Shown here piece after piece: positions 38,712 through 52,106 of a stretch of 64,000 nucleotides of DNA; position 1 is the stretch's first letter; each line of letters starts with the position of its first letter. This stretch comes from Sipunculus nudus (lineage: Eukaryota > Annelida > Sipuncula > Golfingiida > Sipunculidae). The notes under the pieces are model-generated. The model had not been told where the DNA came from, made no database searches, and saw only the letters and a list, made by a program, of their open reading frames with translations. The stretch covers positions 9,532,400 to 9,596,399 of the forward strand of contig CM049322.1 in NCBI GenBank assembly GCA_026874595.1, read 5' to 3'. The translations under genes and the position numbers were made by a program.

Positions 38712-40223
38712 CCAAAGAAAATAAATTACTTAATACACCACTGCACCTGAAGTCATATATAGTAATATACAGATATAGTCTGAAGTCATATACAGTGCTG
38801 ATCAAAATCCATTTGTGTTTATAATCATAGATATATACATATCTATGCATGTCTGCTATAACTGTGTGTGTATTATAAGTTTAACATTTTGTGGGAATAC
38901 TAATTTTTGTATTGAAAATAAAATATTCTGTATCTCTGAGTATTCTTTCTGTAGAAAAAAATTGAGATTTCCATAAGGCTAGATATTCTATTAACTTTCA
39001 CCAATGCAGTACCATATATGAAATACAGTATGAAAATTTAACATTAACTACAAGATGAATTATAATAAAGATAATAAAGGAGTAACTGAGAAATCATTTT
39101 TAACATATAGTGTTCAATGTTTTGTATTTTTGTAACCTTTGATAAATGATGGCCTTGACATCCACAAAATTAAAAGCCGATGGATAAATATAATGCTGTA
39201 TCCCACAAAGTTTGTTCATGATTAGCTGTATTGGGTGAAAAAATGTGCAGATGTGTCAACTAAAAAAAAACATTTTGTTGTACTCAGTAATACTCTGTTG
39301 GTAGTTAGTAATAATATACACATTTACAGTTAGCAAAAATTAAAATGATGATTATGAAAACATTATGAAACAGTTCACATAAACATCATCAATCCACACC
39401 GTGAAAATTATAAAAGAAACACCACTCCGAGTTCAGTGGATAATTTCAAACACACAGCAAAACCAGTGCAGAGGTTCATAGTGAAGGTTAAAGGAGAAGG
39501 AGTGCGCAACAGGAGTGCAGTAATGCGTGCTTCGAGGAAATGCACAATTCCTCAGAAAATACGGTGAAATTTAAGCGTGGTGAATGGGTGTAGAAGTCAG
39601 GTTTCCTACACGCGTTATATCTCGACGGCACCAGAGGCTACTGTAATGACAAACTATGAAACTAAAATAACATGTAAGGGACCAGTCTTACTGCATTTTG
39701 CATTTCTCTCTCTTGTATAATACACATATAATATGCGAGTGCAGATTGAGTTTTAAGCAGTTCACTCCTGCCTAACCCGCTAATACACAACATTAACTGA
39801 CTAAGAGAAGAAATTACTAGTAAGCCTTAAGGAGTTTGCTACACTGGTTTAAATTAGACTATGTGGGCAAATAAAACTGATTTAAAATTAAAAATAATGA
39901 CTTCAAATCTTTTAAATGCCTGCCAAGTAAAAGTGTCAGTGCTGCAAGTGATAACACATAGTCTGAATCTTGATCTCAAAACTATTTATCTCTAGGATCT
40001 TTTAAATGGGAACAGTATATTTGAGTAATTTATAGATAAATAATGATTTTGATAATTAAGTTTTGACATTAATCACCATGAGGCAGCAATGGCACTAACT
40101 TTGGCTGGACAGCCGACACACAGATTGTGAAAACAGAAATGCGGAAAAGAATGGAGGAACAGTAGCGGCCTCTAGTGTGTCAAGATGGCATTAGGAAACC
40201 TGGACATACCTCGAGCAAAGCCT

Positions 40224-40258
40224 TCACAGTACATACCTAGTGGGAACTGGTTGTGCTC
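40224..40258 (-). CDS. Candidate last coding exon of the membrane-protein gene
   Basis: A good acceptor (ATTTGTTTATTTTCAG) precedes sequence that continues the phase-1 frame of the transmembrane exon at 50,319-50,441. The joined tail would be GAQPVPTRYVL and then TGA at 40,226-40,224. The end Tyr-Val-Leu has the hydrophobic-x-hydrophobic form of a class II PDZ ligand, as in neurexins and CADM proteins. A GTATGT donor inside the exon (after CCCACTAG) offers an alternative exit. The assignment rests on one splice site, frame continuity and the C-terminal motif, across a 10-kb intron, so it is weak. Confidence 0.33.
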
Positions 40259-43200
40259 CTGAAAATAAACAAATGAAACACAAATCAGTTTACCCTGTCT
40301 TGATAATGAACATAGCAAAAGATGTGAAAAATACACATACAAAATCTAAAAATACCTTACATGATCGATCATATATTTCATTAATGTAGTATAAATAGAA
40401 TCCTTGAAGTGAAAGAGGACACTGTTATACATCTGATATAGATATACATAATTGTCATTTGTGTGTGTGTGTGTTGGTTGAATAATTGCCATAATAGATA
40501 GGAGCTGGGCCATGTATGACTACAGATTTAGCATATAACTTAATGCAAAGTTAATTTAAAACGTTATGGGTAAATAATTAAATAATAACATAAAGGGGAT
40601 CCATACTGGGTCTAACAGAGATACATGGTTTTCGTTTCTTATCTTCAGGACTGTCAATGTTATCATTAACAAACAGATGTTAATATTTAAAGACCAGATG
40701 TATCATCATCCTACCAATATATATAAAATTATAAATGATTGAGTGGAATAACTTATAATGACACGTCATATGCATACACATCAAACACATGCATAATATA
40801 GTACATCCTACCTGTCTTGTAAGAATTTTACAAATACAATATCCATAATTTATTATTTCTCTCCCACTATCACATCTTGTATAATGTATTCCAGAGTTTG
40901 GACTGTCAATATTTTTTTCTAAGATTTTTGTAATATGAGATTTGAAGTTTGTACTTTTAATTTTGGACTGGATCTGATGCTGTTATCATACAATATACCT
41001 CTCAGCACTAGTAAATGGATATTGACAAACTGGTTAATTTGATTAAATTCCTCTCAAACATTTAACTTAATATCATTTGAATAATATAATATCCTATATT
41101 ATCAAAATTAGATGTAATGTAAATTAAAAGTATTGTTTTCTCTCAGCTGTTTATTTTTTCTTTAATTTATTTAATGTTTGTGCACAGTGTATTCAGTTTT
41201 GCATAATGGTAGGCTGCTTTCTTGGATAAACAACTCTGGGGTCCACTGCTACAATTAAAATTTTATGTATCCGAGCAGTTATTTAATAAACATCATACAA
41301 ATATAATATTTGATATTATCTAATATAGATGTTGCTTTATTTTATATGATTATGAATATGTGTGAAATCTGCCACTAGAAATATCCTGTGTTTATCCTAT
41401 GCCACTGAACATATACTTTATTGTTGGGCTACATTTGACACAAGTTTCTTGTAATTAAACAGACCTGTCTAGCAGCATGCTTGTCTACATTCAAGAAAAT
41501 AAATATCTGCAATTATTGAGGCACCCCACATAACTAATACAGTGCTGCTATCATCAATTGCGGCCTTTTTCTCCCTTTTTACCTGAAGACTATGCGTGGT
41601 TGGCTACAGATCTAGAAATACCACATCCCGTCTAGCAATTATTGGAATGCTGTAACAGCAAACTAAACACAGACCACTTACAAGTATTTTATTGGCGTCA
41701 GAATTTTTTTTTCTTATCTGAGAAATGCATATTGTTCGGCACTTTTGGTTAATCTTCAACTACAAGAATAAGTGTCAATGGTAAAAATCAGCGATAAAAC
41801 CACATGATATCTGCCAATAATCTTACGCTCATGTTAGCTAATCGTGACACAAATTTTACGCATTTAAGTTTTGCATCTTGGCAAAAAAAAGTCCTGTTTT
41901 CTCACGCTCGTTGCACCTCCCATCTGTCAGACAGGATGCCATGATAAACGTACCATAAAGATACCACGTAAAGAAGATAATGTTTACTTTGGCAGCAAGA
42001 ACAGGACACATCAGCCTGCCTAGGTAGACGTTTCATAATAATGTCTAGTTTAGAAATGGTTAATGAGGCTTCAGAAATACCTGGTCGAAAAACCATTCCA
42101 TCTTCCATGATAACTAAGTCATTATGTTATTTGGTTCACTAAATTGACCTTTCCGCTAACCTCATAATCCTGAATGATACATTGTTAACATTTTCCCCTA
42201 ATATCCATGGTAAAGAAAGAAAGAATGAGAGATGCTAAAAAGTACACCTCAAAGGAAGATGATATTTATGATTAAGCAACAGAGCATCTTTTCGCTTTAA
42301 TTTTTGTAAAAAGGTTAGGATATATATTCTATAATATAAATAAACAACCTTTGAATTTAGAAACTGATATATTTTTTTATAATGTGCTTCCTTTACCTAA
42401 TATCCACACCTTTCATTTGAATTCTCACAGTACTCTAGTGTAGAGTGTACATGTATTCACTGGTTGTAAATTGTAGGTGTCCTGCTTGTCTTTGCTGGCA
42501 AATTATTTATATGCCATCATGAAAATAAGGTATGCACCTATATAACAGCTAGAATATGATCTCACACTGATATCCTTACACAATATTTAGCTACAACAAT
42601 ATTTATATGAAAATTAATTTTTAATCATATCTACTTTAGAAGTGTAATGTCAGAAAATTAACCATACATGTATTTATTCATAAAAGACAGATGAATTATT
42701 CAGGTGTATACTATATCCTAGTGATAGGGAGTGATTCTCGGTTAGACTTCTGCAGTACTTCCTGTATGGGTGCATGTTATATTTAAATAACACCTGTATA
42801 ATATAATAACACTGTTCAGTGAATTATTATATTAAGCCGGGAATAAATAGCAGGTAACAAAAGAGGCGGTATGAGATATAAGTTATAATTCCTGCATGCA
42901 TGAATGGATACCTATGGCTATATATTCGCAGAACTATCATTTACATCATATGTTAATATGTTTTTATGTTTTTACAATATATATGTCTGTGCTGGTAGTG
43001 TTTTATTTTTTACTCCGCATATAATTATTCAGGTCCATCTGCTTTCTCGATTCATCATTTTCAAAACTGCCAGAATTGGTCGAATATGAAATGAAAACCA
43101 ATAATTTATAGTATTATAAAATAACCTGGGTTTCATATATGTTACCGATAAATTTCCAGGTGAATTCATACCTGATGCCAGTCTAATTTAAGCTGACCTA

Positions 43201-44660
43201 AATAACAAGTTGTTAAGCTTCAAACAGAGATTTTGTTAAGACTTTTATATTTGTCATTAAATATATTAAAGGACAGCACAACATGTGCAACATATGTTGA
43301 TTACTTTTGTTTAAAAAAGGAATCTGGTTTATGAGTACACAATTTGGTCCACTGATAAACTAATACCTCAAATTAATTAATATTTATGTCAAAATTATTT
43401 AATTAATTTTTAATTTTTAATTTTGCTTCTAACTGGGAAATATTTGCTGAAACTGCAGATTTGCAGATGTTTGAAGCATATCATGTTGCAGGTTAAACCA
43501 ACCGACTGTCACAGATGTATCTCATTCAGGATCTGTTGATGTTACAGTGTGGGTGGGGGGAGGGTTTGTGTGGTTCCTTTTCTTTGATGTGTCATAACAT
43601 TAAAGTACAAAAAAATTCAGGCCAGCTAATCGCTTGTCATGTTAAGGGCAAACCAGAATCATGTAAATTAAATCCTGACACAGGCCTTGTTAGCCACAAA
43701 GCAATGTCACATGAAAGGCGAGCCCTTTCTAATCATTCAGCTCATGAATATGCATATCATATTCTGACAAGCTTGTTAATTTCACCTTGAAATTGCTTCT
43801 TTGCAGGTGGTCTGGCTGATATTACACATTTTAACACTTGGTCACAAGTGTGAAACTGAAACACACCTGTGAAACTGACATGTTACAAGAATGTGTCCTA
43901 ACATGAACTTGTGATGGCCTTGAAATATACAACAAATAGGTATGCCTGTCTATCAAGGATGCACATTTCTCAAGTGATTAGCTGGACTTGCTTTCCATAT
44001 GCTTGAGTAATTAAGTCAATTAGTCATCCAAGATGAAAGGCCATATTTGATACAAGCAAATCTGTTTCTGGAACAGTATCACATCTCCTTATCAGCTAAA
44101 TCTTGTCAGAACATTGACTTTAACTGATCCATTTTGGTCAGAATACAAATTGCTTGTCAAAACCAATTTGCATATACAATGGAAACATGGGGCTGAATAA
44201 GCAACAGGCTATATATAGGGTATCTATAGGCCTATCTATCATCAATTATTAATAACATGTTCTAATATTCACTTGGTATGGACCAGCTGAAATGAAATAG
44301 TTGCATTATTAGGTATGTTTTATTTTGTGTTTTAAGACTATATTATATATTGCAATGGTTAGTGGTGTTTCATACTGATGTTATTAAGTTATTTTGTTTA
44401 TTATTGTGAAGTCATAATTAAGCTTTAAAATAATAATAATTTAATCTTGCAACACACCGTAAAATAAATGACAAGAAAACAAGTGACTTGTGAATTTCAC
44501 ATTGGACAATAATCATGCAAGAAATACAATACATTACAGCCGAAAATAATGGACCATTAATTATTAGTATCATGCAAATTGCTTTGGCTTTGGTTTGCAA
44601 TTGGTAAATAGCCACACTGGCTGACAGTTACAACAATTAAAGAATGCAAAACCATGGCTT

Positions 44661-44770
44661 AGTGAAATGTACATCACTTGTGAAACATACAAGCTGTGAA
44701 ATGTATATCACTTGTGAAACATACAACTTTCAAGCCATGAAATGTACATCACTAGTGAAACATACAAGCA
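44661..44770 (+). repeat. Tandem repeat, 35-40-bp unit, three copies
   Basis: Units of the form GTGAAATGTACATCACTTGT then GAAACATACAAG start near 44,661, 44,696 and 44,738. Confidence 0.8.
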
Positions 44771-46139
44771 GTGACAAGGCCACAGTGGGGCCTGAAATGA
44801 ACAAATCAGTCTGAAGATGAAACTGACAAAGATGGAATGCAGGAGTCAATTTCTGACACTTCTTCAGGGGTGGGTCATTAATTTAAATGGTGCAGGGAAT
44901 GATCACTGTCAACTTCAAGTAATCTGATAGAATTATCTAACATCTGATGGTGACTCAGTGGACCCTCTGGACTGGTCATTAGCTCCTTTTGTGGTAATGA
45001 GAATGGAATCGACTCAGGGAACTGTATGGACAAAACGGACAAGTTCATTGCACTGAGGCTATTGTGGCAAGCAATCTGGGAAGCACAATGCATCCATCAA
45101 TTCCCATCTTTCACACTCAGCAGTTCACAGCTGAGTGCTTGAACAGAGTTCATTATCATTCAATTTAATTAAAAGCTTTTAACCCCGAAGTGCTAACTTG
45201 CACAACTATGTAGCCCTCATAACATCATTTAAATTGCATCAATTTGTGTGCTTCAATAGCATTTTTTTCTTTGCATTATTGTGCAATGTTTTTCTTTTTT
45301 CAAGAATGCAAAAGGTCATTTTTGCATCAATATACATAATATGGTTCATTTATTGAAGTCAAAAATGAAAAAAAGAATAATCTATATTTAAACCAGTTTT
45401 CATTTTGTTATGACCGACAATAGAATATTGAAGCCATGTATTAAAGGTAAGGTCTAGCTAACATAGTCACTCACAGTTTCATTACAATATTTGTCAAATT
45501 TATAAATAAAACTTTTCATATAATATTCACAACATCCATGCTTTGTTTATCGACTAAATATTTATATTGAAAGTTATTCTTTTTCATTGACATCCATGCA
45601 TATATGTGTTCTGGTTAAACAGTTTTACACACATGCCTTATTATACCAGTGTTATACACAATGAAGAACATACAATGCAATGTAACCTGTGCAAAAATCA
45701 ATTATTTAAATATGAAAGTAATCATATTAAGCATATATAAACAGACAAATATATACACCAAAATTAAGACAAAATCCATGCAAGTGCTCAGTGATATAGT
45801 AAAATTAATATATTCAGAGAAAGGATTTTTTTTATAAGATCTTTTTGTGAGGTATAGTCTTCCTATACTATTTTTAAAACTTGATTTTATATTTATTTAA
45901 TTTTTCTCTATTCTTATACAGATAAATTTAAGAAATTTTAATACATAAATTTAATAAATATATTTAACAAAATTATAATAAACACAGGAACACTTAAAAG
46001 CTGTTATAAGGAATGTATTTGATAAATGATCAAATGTTATGACTAGCTTTGAAGTGTATTTCCTAAACTTACCTTATCTTTCACTGACTTACTAATGATT
46101 AATTTGGTTGATTTTGAGGTTTGTCACTGAAGTTATCAC

Positions 46140-46196
46140 AAGGGGGAGGAAGGGGGGGGGGGGGGGAGTGCGGAGCAAGGGGGGGGGGGGGGGGTT
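46140..46196 (+). repeat. Poly-G tracts (G-quadruplex candidate)
   Basis: Two runs of about 16 Gs plus shorter G runs lie within 57 bases, enough for several G-quartets. On the minus strand these would be C-runs inside the putative intron. Confidence 0.8.
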
Positions 46197-49100
46197 TATG
46201 ATAATTCAACTGTAGGTCTGATAAAAAATAAGTATGATAAACACATAGATAATCAAAAATGTTTTTTACACTTATTTTCTTTACTAAAATAAAACCTTAT
46301 AGACAAATTTATAAAAAAAATTTGAATGTACTATGCTATACATGTAAAACGGCAATGTTCTGACATGCTGTTAATACATATGTATATTTCATAGTTTTCA
46401 TGCCCTGGTCAGACTGCTCTGGCAGTCTCAGGTTTTTAATGCATACACAAACACGTGCATGATGCATCCATACTAAAAACCAGAGGGATTTTACCATTCT
46501 CGGCAGCTGAAACAGAAGCATCCCACAGAACTGTTAGATACAGAACTCAACAATAGAAAACACTACAGCAAATGTCAGTAGAAACATACAAAGAAAGCAA
46601 GAAGATCAAAACTAAATCCAGTATTCTTCAAGTCCACATTGGTCTGCCCAACAACGTGAACTCCGCCATCATTGGTTTAAAATTCTATAGTTATTTCAAG
46701 AGATTAAAATCTTAACTAAAGATTAAATTATACTTAATCATATTTTTTAATATATTTTTTATTTAAAAAGAGTGACAGGGAGATATGACCTTACCTATAT
46801 GAGTTCAAAACCTGAATTTTTGTACTTTTTTAAATAAAATAATAATAAGATGATTTTATTTGATTGCCTTTGATTAGAGTTTATTTAATGGTCATTTTAT
46901 ATATACCATATACTTTTCAATTATTTCTGACAATAAATACCAATATTAGTTATACACTTAAAGTATAAATTTGGTTCTCTTCAAGATTTGAAATATGTAA
47001 ACAAACATTACTGTGAAGCATACTTCACTAACAAGAGACTTGTATATCTTAAAAATATTATCCGACATATGTGTCATTATGAGGATAAAATTCTCATTTA
47101 CAAGTAAGCAATTTATTTATTGACCAATCTTGTTTAAATATTAAATATTACACTATGGTTGACCTGTTTAAATGTGACACTAGATGTTGTAATGAAACTT
47201 TAAATGCTTAATAATTTATAAATCAGACAACCAACAGAACTGCCATAAACAGCATTCGGTTAAATGCTTTCCAGGGCTGCAAATGTTAACATTTGCTTAA
47301 CGTCAGCCTTGGCAAACAATTAACAGCAAAACTGATGATTAACTCTCTGGGGGAAGCTTGACAATGTAAAGATTTTCCAAAATAAATCAACAATAATCTG
47401 ACAATTCTTTTAAACTGATAAATTCACTGATGGTCCTGATTAGAAGAGAGACAAAGTGCCGAATCATCAATTTGCACAGAACAAGGACGGTGGATTCAAA
47501 TCTTTTTCCAACAGAAGTAGTTGATTTATTCCATGTGGCTTGAAACAAACAAACCTATATATAACTGATATGGGCACATGGAATGAAAAGACAGAAATAG
47601 ATGCGAGTAAATCAGCAAGTGATCGGCCACAGTTTGGCATTCCAATAGTCGCTTGTTTCATATTGCTGCATGTAATTTTTAAGTATTACTTTCAAATATC
47701 GAGAATGAAATTCCGGATATTTTCCATGATACCATAAAATTTTGCAGAACCGACACAATACTTCACAGCTACAAATTATCAACTTTTACTATAGAAGTAC
47801 TGATTACAATATTGTTCCCAGGAAAATTATTGATTTGCTGTATTTCCAGGTCTAGCCATCCTAGTACTGTTAAAACTAACTTTTTAAACCTGGGCCACAG
47901 GAAATATCAGTGGTAGGTAAACACGGCAGACAACTGAGGTGTTTTCTGTGGTAAAATAAACTGATGCCAAGTTACATTGGATTTTAGTTAATGTACCATT
48001 AGACATCTAAGACTGCCATGTCCTTCAAGCTGTAAAGGTCATGTGACCTTGGTCTTTGGTCTGCAGAACCCATGGTAATTGGCAGATGCAGAAAGCATCA
48101 ATCCATGTATAAATGGAAATAGAACACTATATATAACATCAATATAATTTGGTGGTAACTGAAAATGGCAACTGAATGGATGTTAAATAAATGGGACATA
48201 CTGTATTTTCAATGAAAAAGTTTCACATAGTTCACATACTTTACAATATAATGTAATATATAATATAATATGTATAAATGAATATAATAATTATAATAAT
48301 AGCTAAAAAACTGGGTGAGTGTCTTGTGTTGTACTACATACCTTTTTCATCTTTTTATACTGAGAGGAAGGCAGGGACACAGGCTGCCATCTACATAAAG
48401 CTTGATACCATAGAAACCACTTCCCATGCATGCATGTTCTAATGTAAACAGAACTGACTTCACATTCAGCACAAGCCATCCTTTTACTGTTATACCATAA
48501 CAGGTCAGAGTGTCTGTTCTAATCTAATGTCCAAGTACAGAACAAGTTATCTGGGATTGTTTTGCCTTCTGAATTGTGTCTGGTCTCTCCCTGTCTTTTG
48601 TGGATCAAATAGGCCAAAAAGTCCTCTAATAGTTTTTGCCCCAATTTTCAATTATCTCAATTTACTTCATTTTATCTTTAATTTTTATAAATTTATTGCA
48701 TGCTGAAGTACATTCCAGGCAAATATTCATTTGAGTTTCAGTGTTTTTTGTTGTACGGTTCATTCGAGCTAGTAATGGTATTAATTCTACATTTCCATCA
48801 TGTATTCTATTTATACATGAAGTTATGGATGGCACACTTTTCTCTGTATGGCAACTCCCAATACAACTGGTATAGTATGATCCAATATTTCCCTTTGGTG
48901 AATGTAGACTTTCCATCCACATAATTACTGTCCAGTTTGCAGGCCACTGTAATCTGGGTGTATGCTAATTTGGCAAAAAACACAGCTGGCTAATAGCCAA
49001 AAGCAAGGCTGATGCAGTAAACAGACCATAAACGTGGGTAAAAGCTGCAATTAACTGGAATGGTCTCATTTTGATTAAATCGTCTGGATGTAATGGATGG

Positions 49101-50302
49101 TGTATAGATGAGGACTGAGTTTATAATGCAAGTGTGAAATCAACGAACTCCCACTGAAATCAACAACCTCACACCATGGGTGCTGACATCAAAGAGGGTG
49201 GCATGTCCAATCTGTCACATGACCTTAAACTGGATCATGTGACCTCACATTCCATGCCTCATTAATCATAATTTTCATACCATATGGTATATAAGCAATT
49301 TGGCTTTTAATTAAAGGAGAAAACCACCTGGCTGGTTGCTTGAGATGCTGCTGATTTGGAACAGAACCCTGGAGTAGGGCTGTCAGCAACTGGTGCAGTT
49401 TTATATTCTTCCAAAGCACTGTTTATGTTTTTCAAAATAAGCCTGATAAGCAACTGGCTCTATAGTCTCCCAACAGAGGTCAGAGGTCACAGTAGATGTG
49501 ATGACACAGTGTTGCCACTCCTGTTGCTGTTTGAAACAGCATCCATCCAATGCTGTTTAATTGTATAAGCAAGTGCTGGCACAGCCTGTTGTATAAGGGG
49601 TGACCAGGTGGGGGTGGGGTTAAACAATGCTGGTAAATCAGCCGACAGGCTGTGACAGTCACTGAGTCAGGACCTGCAGTGCTGAGTTAATTTTAAATCC
49701 ATATCTATATCTGTATATATTTCTGATAATTAACATACTTTATAGTTAATATTTTCTTGATTTTTTAATATTAATATTCTGACAATAAAGGGTTATATTA
49801 TGGAATTAAAGTAAACCCTACAGACATTTTCTTTTGCATCTTAATGGAATTTAAGTTCTTCCATATTGGGCATTATTACACATATAATAATAATAATAAT
49901 GTTAATAATTCATTTATAAATCTTTAATTATGTTGAAGAATTTATGATCTGCTAGATAAACCAACATTTTCTTTTAGAAATGGATCATTGTTTTTGGCCT
50001 TAATTTTCTCACTCTACAATATCAATTAGCAGAAATATGTCCACTGTTGTGTAGATATTAAAAAAAAACACTCAAGATATTGATGAAATTTAGAAATATT
50101 TTAGTGACTAAAAATTCCTCTCAACAAACTCAGTTTGTTGTAGTTCAGAATTTTAGATATTACAATTTTAGTTAATTTTCTCTAATCTATGACTATGAAA
50201 GAATGGGAAGAAGAAATCAACAGTGTTATGGAAGTGAACGTGACATATTAGTCAAAAATAACTGACAACTACCATGCTACTGCATGGCAGATAAGAAACC
50301 AG

Positions 50303-50315
50303 TGACCTTTGACCT
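50303..50315 (-). promoter_or_regulatory. Perfect DR1 overlapping the intron start
   Basis: The minus strand reads AGGTCA A AGGTCA, a perfect DR1 (HNF4/RXR-type). It begins at intron position +4, directly after the GTG of the donor of the transmembrane exon. Confidence 0.55.
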
Positions 50316-50318
50316 CAC

Positions 50319-50441
50319 CTTTTGGCTTGTTGCTTCTCCTCTTCTTGATAACAACAGCGATGATTACGATGATGATGATGACTACTACAACACCTACTAC
50401 TGCCCCGATGATAGTGATGGGAACACCTCCTTTCTTTGGCT
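50319..50441 (-). CDS. Membrane protein: transmembrane exon
   Basis: A 123-base exon, phase 1 at both ends, with acceptor TTTAATTCAG and donor GTGAGG. It encodes EPKKGGVPITIIGAVVGVVV and continues to a hydrophobic run of about 27 residues (Ile/Val/Ala/Gly), then the basic stop-transfer KKRRSNKPK. This is a typical type I single-pass segment. The extracellular side joins a Pro/Thr/Glu-rich stalk encoded by the four upstream exons. The family is not identified. Nectin/CADM-like adhesion proteins have this architecture, including the glycine-rich start of the membrane segment, but the ectodomain is outside the window. EPKKG also occurs in the 55,720-55,773 exon, hinting at exon duplication. Confidence 0.78.
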
Positions 50442-51447
50442 CTGAATTAAATAGATAAAAATAATTAATATTAATAATGAAGCATTAATTATGCCAATGG
50501 CACAATTTCATAGACTGGTTTCCTTCTCATTTACTTTCTTTGGTCATGGCAGCTTGACCCTGAAATATGTACTGTGGTTGACTATTTGTTTGCAAGGGGT
50601 TCAAATTCGCAATATTTGCAATAGGAAATTATTGTGAAAATAAAACATTCATGAAAAGAGAACCCATAGTTGAAGGCAAAATTGAAAAATAAAATGCTGA
50701 CATCATGAATAAGAATCAATCATGTATGTCCAAAGATTGATATTTTAAATGATGTAAGATCTTTCTAATTGTCTAAAATATTTTTTGTGAATAAGATTTT
50801 TGCCCATAGTATTTCATATTATAATGGTTTTAATGTGTATTGGTCTTTTGTATTGTGAGATTGCGAAAATGGAACCTTTGCGAAACACTGTAACTGTGAT
50901 AATCACAAAAATTTTAACCCCGCAAACATGAAGCTGATCACAGCCAAATTATATGTTGACAGATATTTACAATTATGTTAGTATGAAAGTGTAATTTTTC
51001 AACATGACAACTTCGGCTTACTATATAATGAGAGTTCTATGTGAAACAGGAGATGTTCAGGTGGTAGGATATGTGAAGCTTTCAGAAATCTGTGTCAATT
51101 GTGTTGAACACATCTATGCAGTATTGTGGCATGACTTTGATATTAAAGGTAAAAACAGCTGTTTTGTACACAATTTTTCATGTGCATGACTTGATAAAGA
51201 AATATGTCACTAATTGGCAGCATTATAACTTTCATAAATGGTTACCATGTTTGCTGGTTAACTGTTTAACTTATTTCATATATATAGATATATATATATA
51301 AATATATAACAATATTGAATAGATATATTGATTAAATGATTATTCATCAAATGGTACAAGACTTTGTAATCAAATTTGACATTTAATGAGTGCTCAATGG
51401 TGTTTTGACAGACGTACCTAAAACACTGGTGTTTTGATGACTGCATA

Positions 51448-51540
51448 TTGACACTGTTACATTGACACTGTCATGTTGACACTGTCATACTGACACTGTT
51501 ATACTGACACTGTCATATTGACACTGTTATATTGACAATG
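51448..51540 (+). repeat. 15-bp tandem repeat, about six copies
   Basis: Unit TTGACACTGTCATAT with C/T variation. It lies in the intron between the exons at 50,319 and 52,062 and follows GTGTTTTGA repeats. Confidence 0.85.
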
Positions 51541-52028
51541 CTTAAATGACTGATAGAGAGCCATTGCATTTGCAAAGTTGGTCAAATAAATGTATTGTAC
51601 ACATGTCTCCATCCTTGACATGTTAAATCTGATCAAATTTGGTTGCTTAACTTTGTATTATTTCAATAGTTAAAACACATTATGAACTTATAATAACACC
51701 AGACAGTCAATGTCAATGCTCTCTCTGTAACATGCAACAAGAACAAACAAAAGAAGATCGACCAGTGGCTGAAGTGTAGAGAAGTTCAAAGATAAGTATT
51801 GAGTAATATAGACATTTAGTATCACATATGACATGCCCAACAATTAATGAAGAGATAACCTTACATGCAACAGAATAATACATTTGATGAAAAAAATTGT
51901 TACCTTGACAACTGCAGGATCTATAGGTGAACTTTACAAAACTTTTGCAAATTAAACCAATATTTTTTCTCTAATTTTTAAAAAAAATTTAACTATTTTA
52001 ATTAAGGTCATAACAATTACAGTTACTT

Positions 52029-52041
52029 TGACCTTTGAACT
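52029..52041 (-). promoter_or_regulatory. Near-perfect DR1 downstream of stalk exon
   Basis: The minus strand reads AGTTCA A AGGTCA, one mismatch from DR1. It starts 21 bases after the end of the 52,062-52,106 exon. Confidence 0.45.
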
Positions 52042-52061
52042 CAATACAATTGGTGGCTCAC

Positions 52062-52106
52062 CTTTATCCTTTTGTTCATCTGTTCCGCCGGAATTTGGAA
52101 CTGGGT
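52062..52106 (-). CDS. Membrane protein: stalk exon (15 codons)
   Basis: A 45-base exon, phase 1-1, with acceptor GATCCTTTTCAG and donor GTGAGCC. It encodes (D)PVPNSGGTDEQKDK and joins in frame on both sides. The sequence is polar with no cysteine, as expected of an extended juxtamembrane stalk. Being a multiple of three and phase-symmetric, it can be skipped without changing the frame. TDEQKDK resembles TEEQDKN in the 56,043-56,159 exon. Confidence 0.65.

Larger units (their letters stand above)
40259..50318 (-). other. Probable 10-kb intron or 3' region of the membrane-protein gene
   Basis: No further in-frame exon was found. A strong acceptor followed by 18 bases and a GTATGT donor (48,326-48,343, minus) would give a stop at once after the transmembrane exon (ending PKV). 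The interval holds a minisatellite (44,661-44,770), G-rich tracts (46,140-46,196) and A+T-rich sequence. Confidence 0.35.

Noticed and set aside
48326-48343. 18-base minus-strand exon after the transmembrane exon
   Set aside because: Good splice sites, but joining in phase 1 makes an immediate stop; at most an alternative end.
49477-49489. Perfect DR1 (AGGTCAGAGGTCA) on the plus strand
   Set aside because: Not used for the exon-linked pattern: opposite strand and no exon beside it. It shows the motif has a background rate here.
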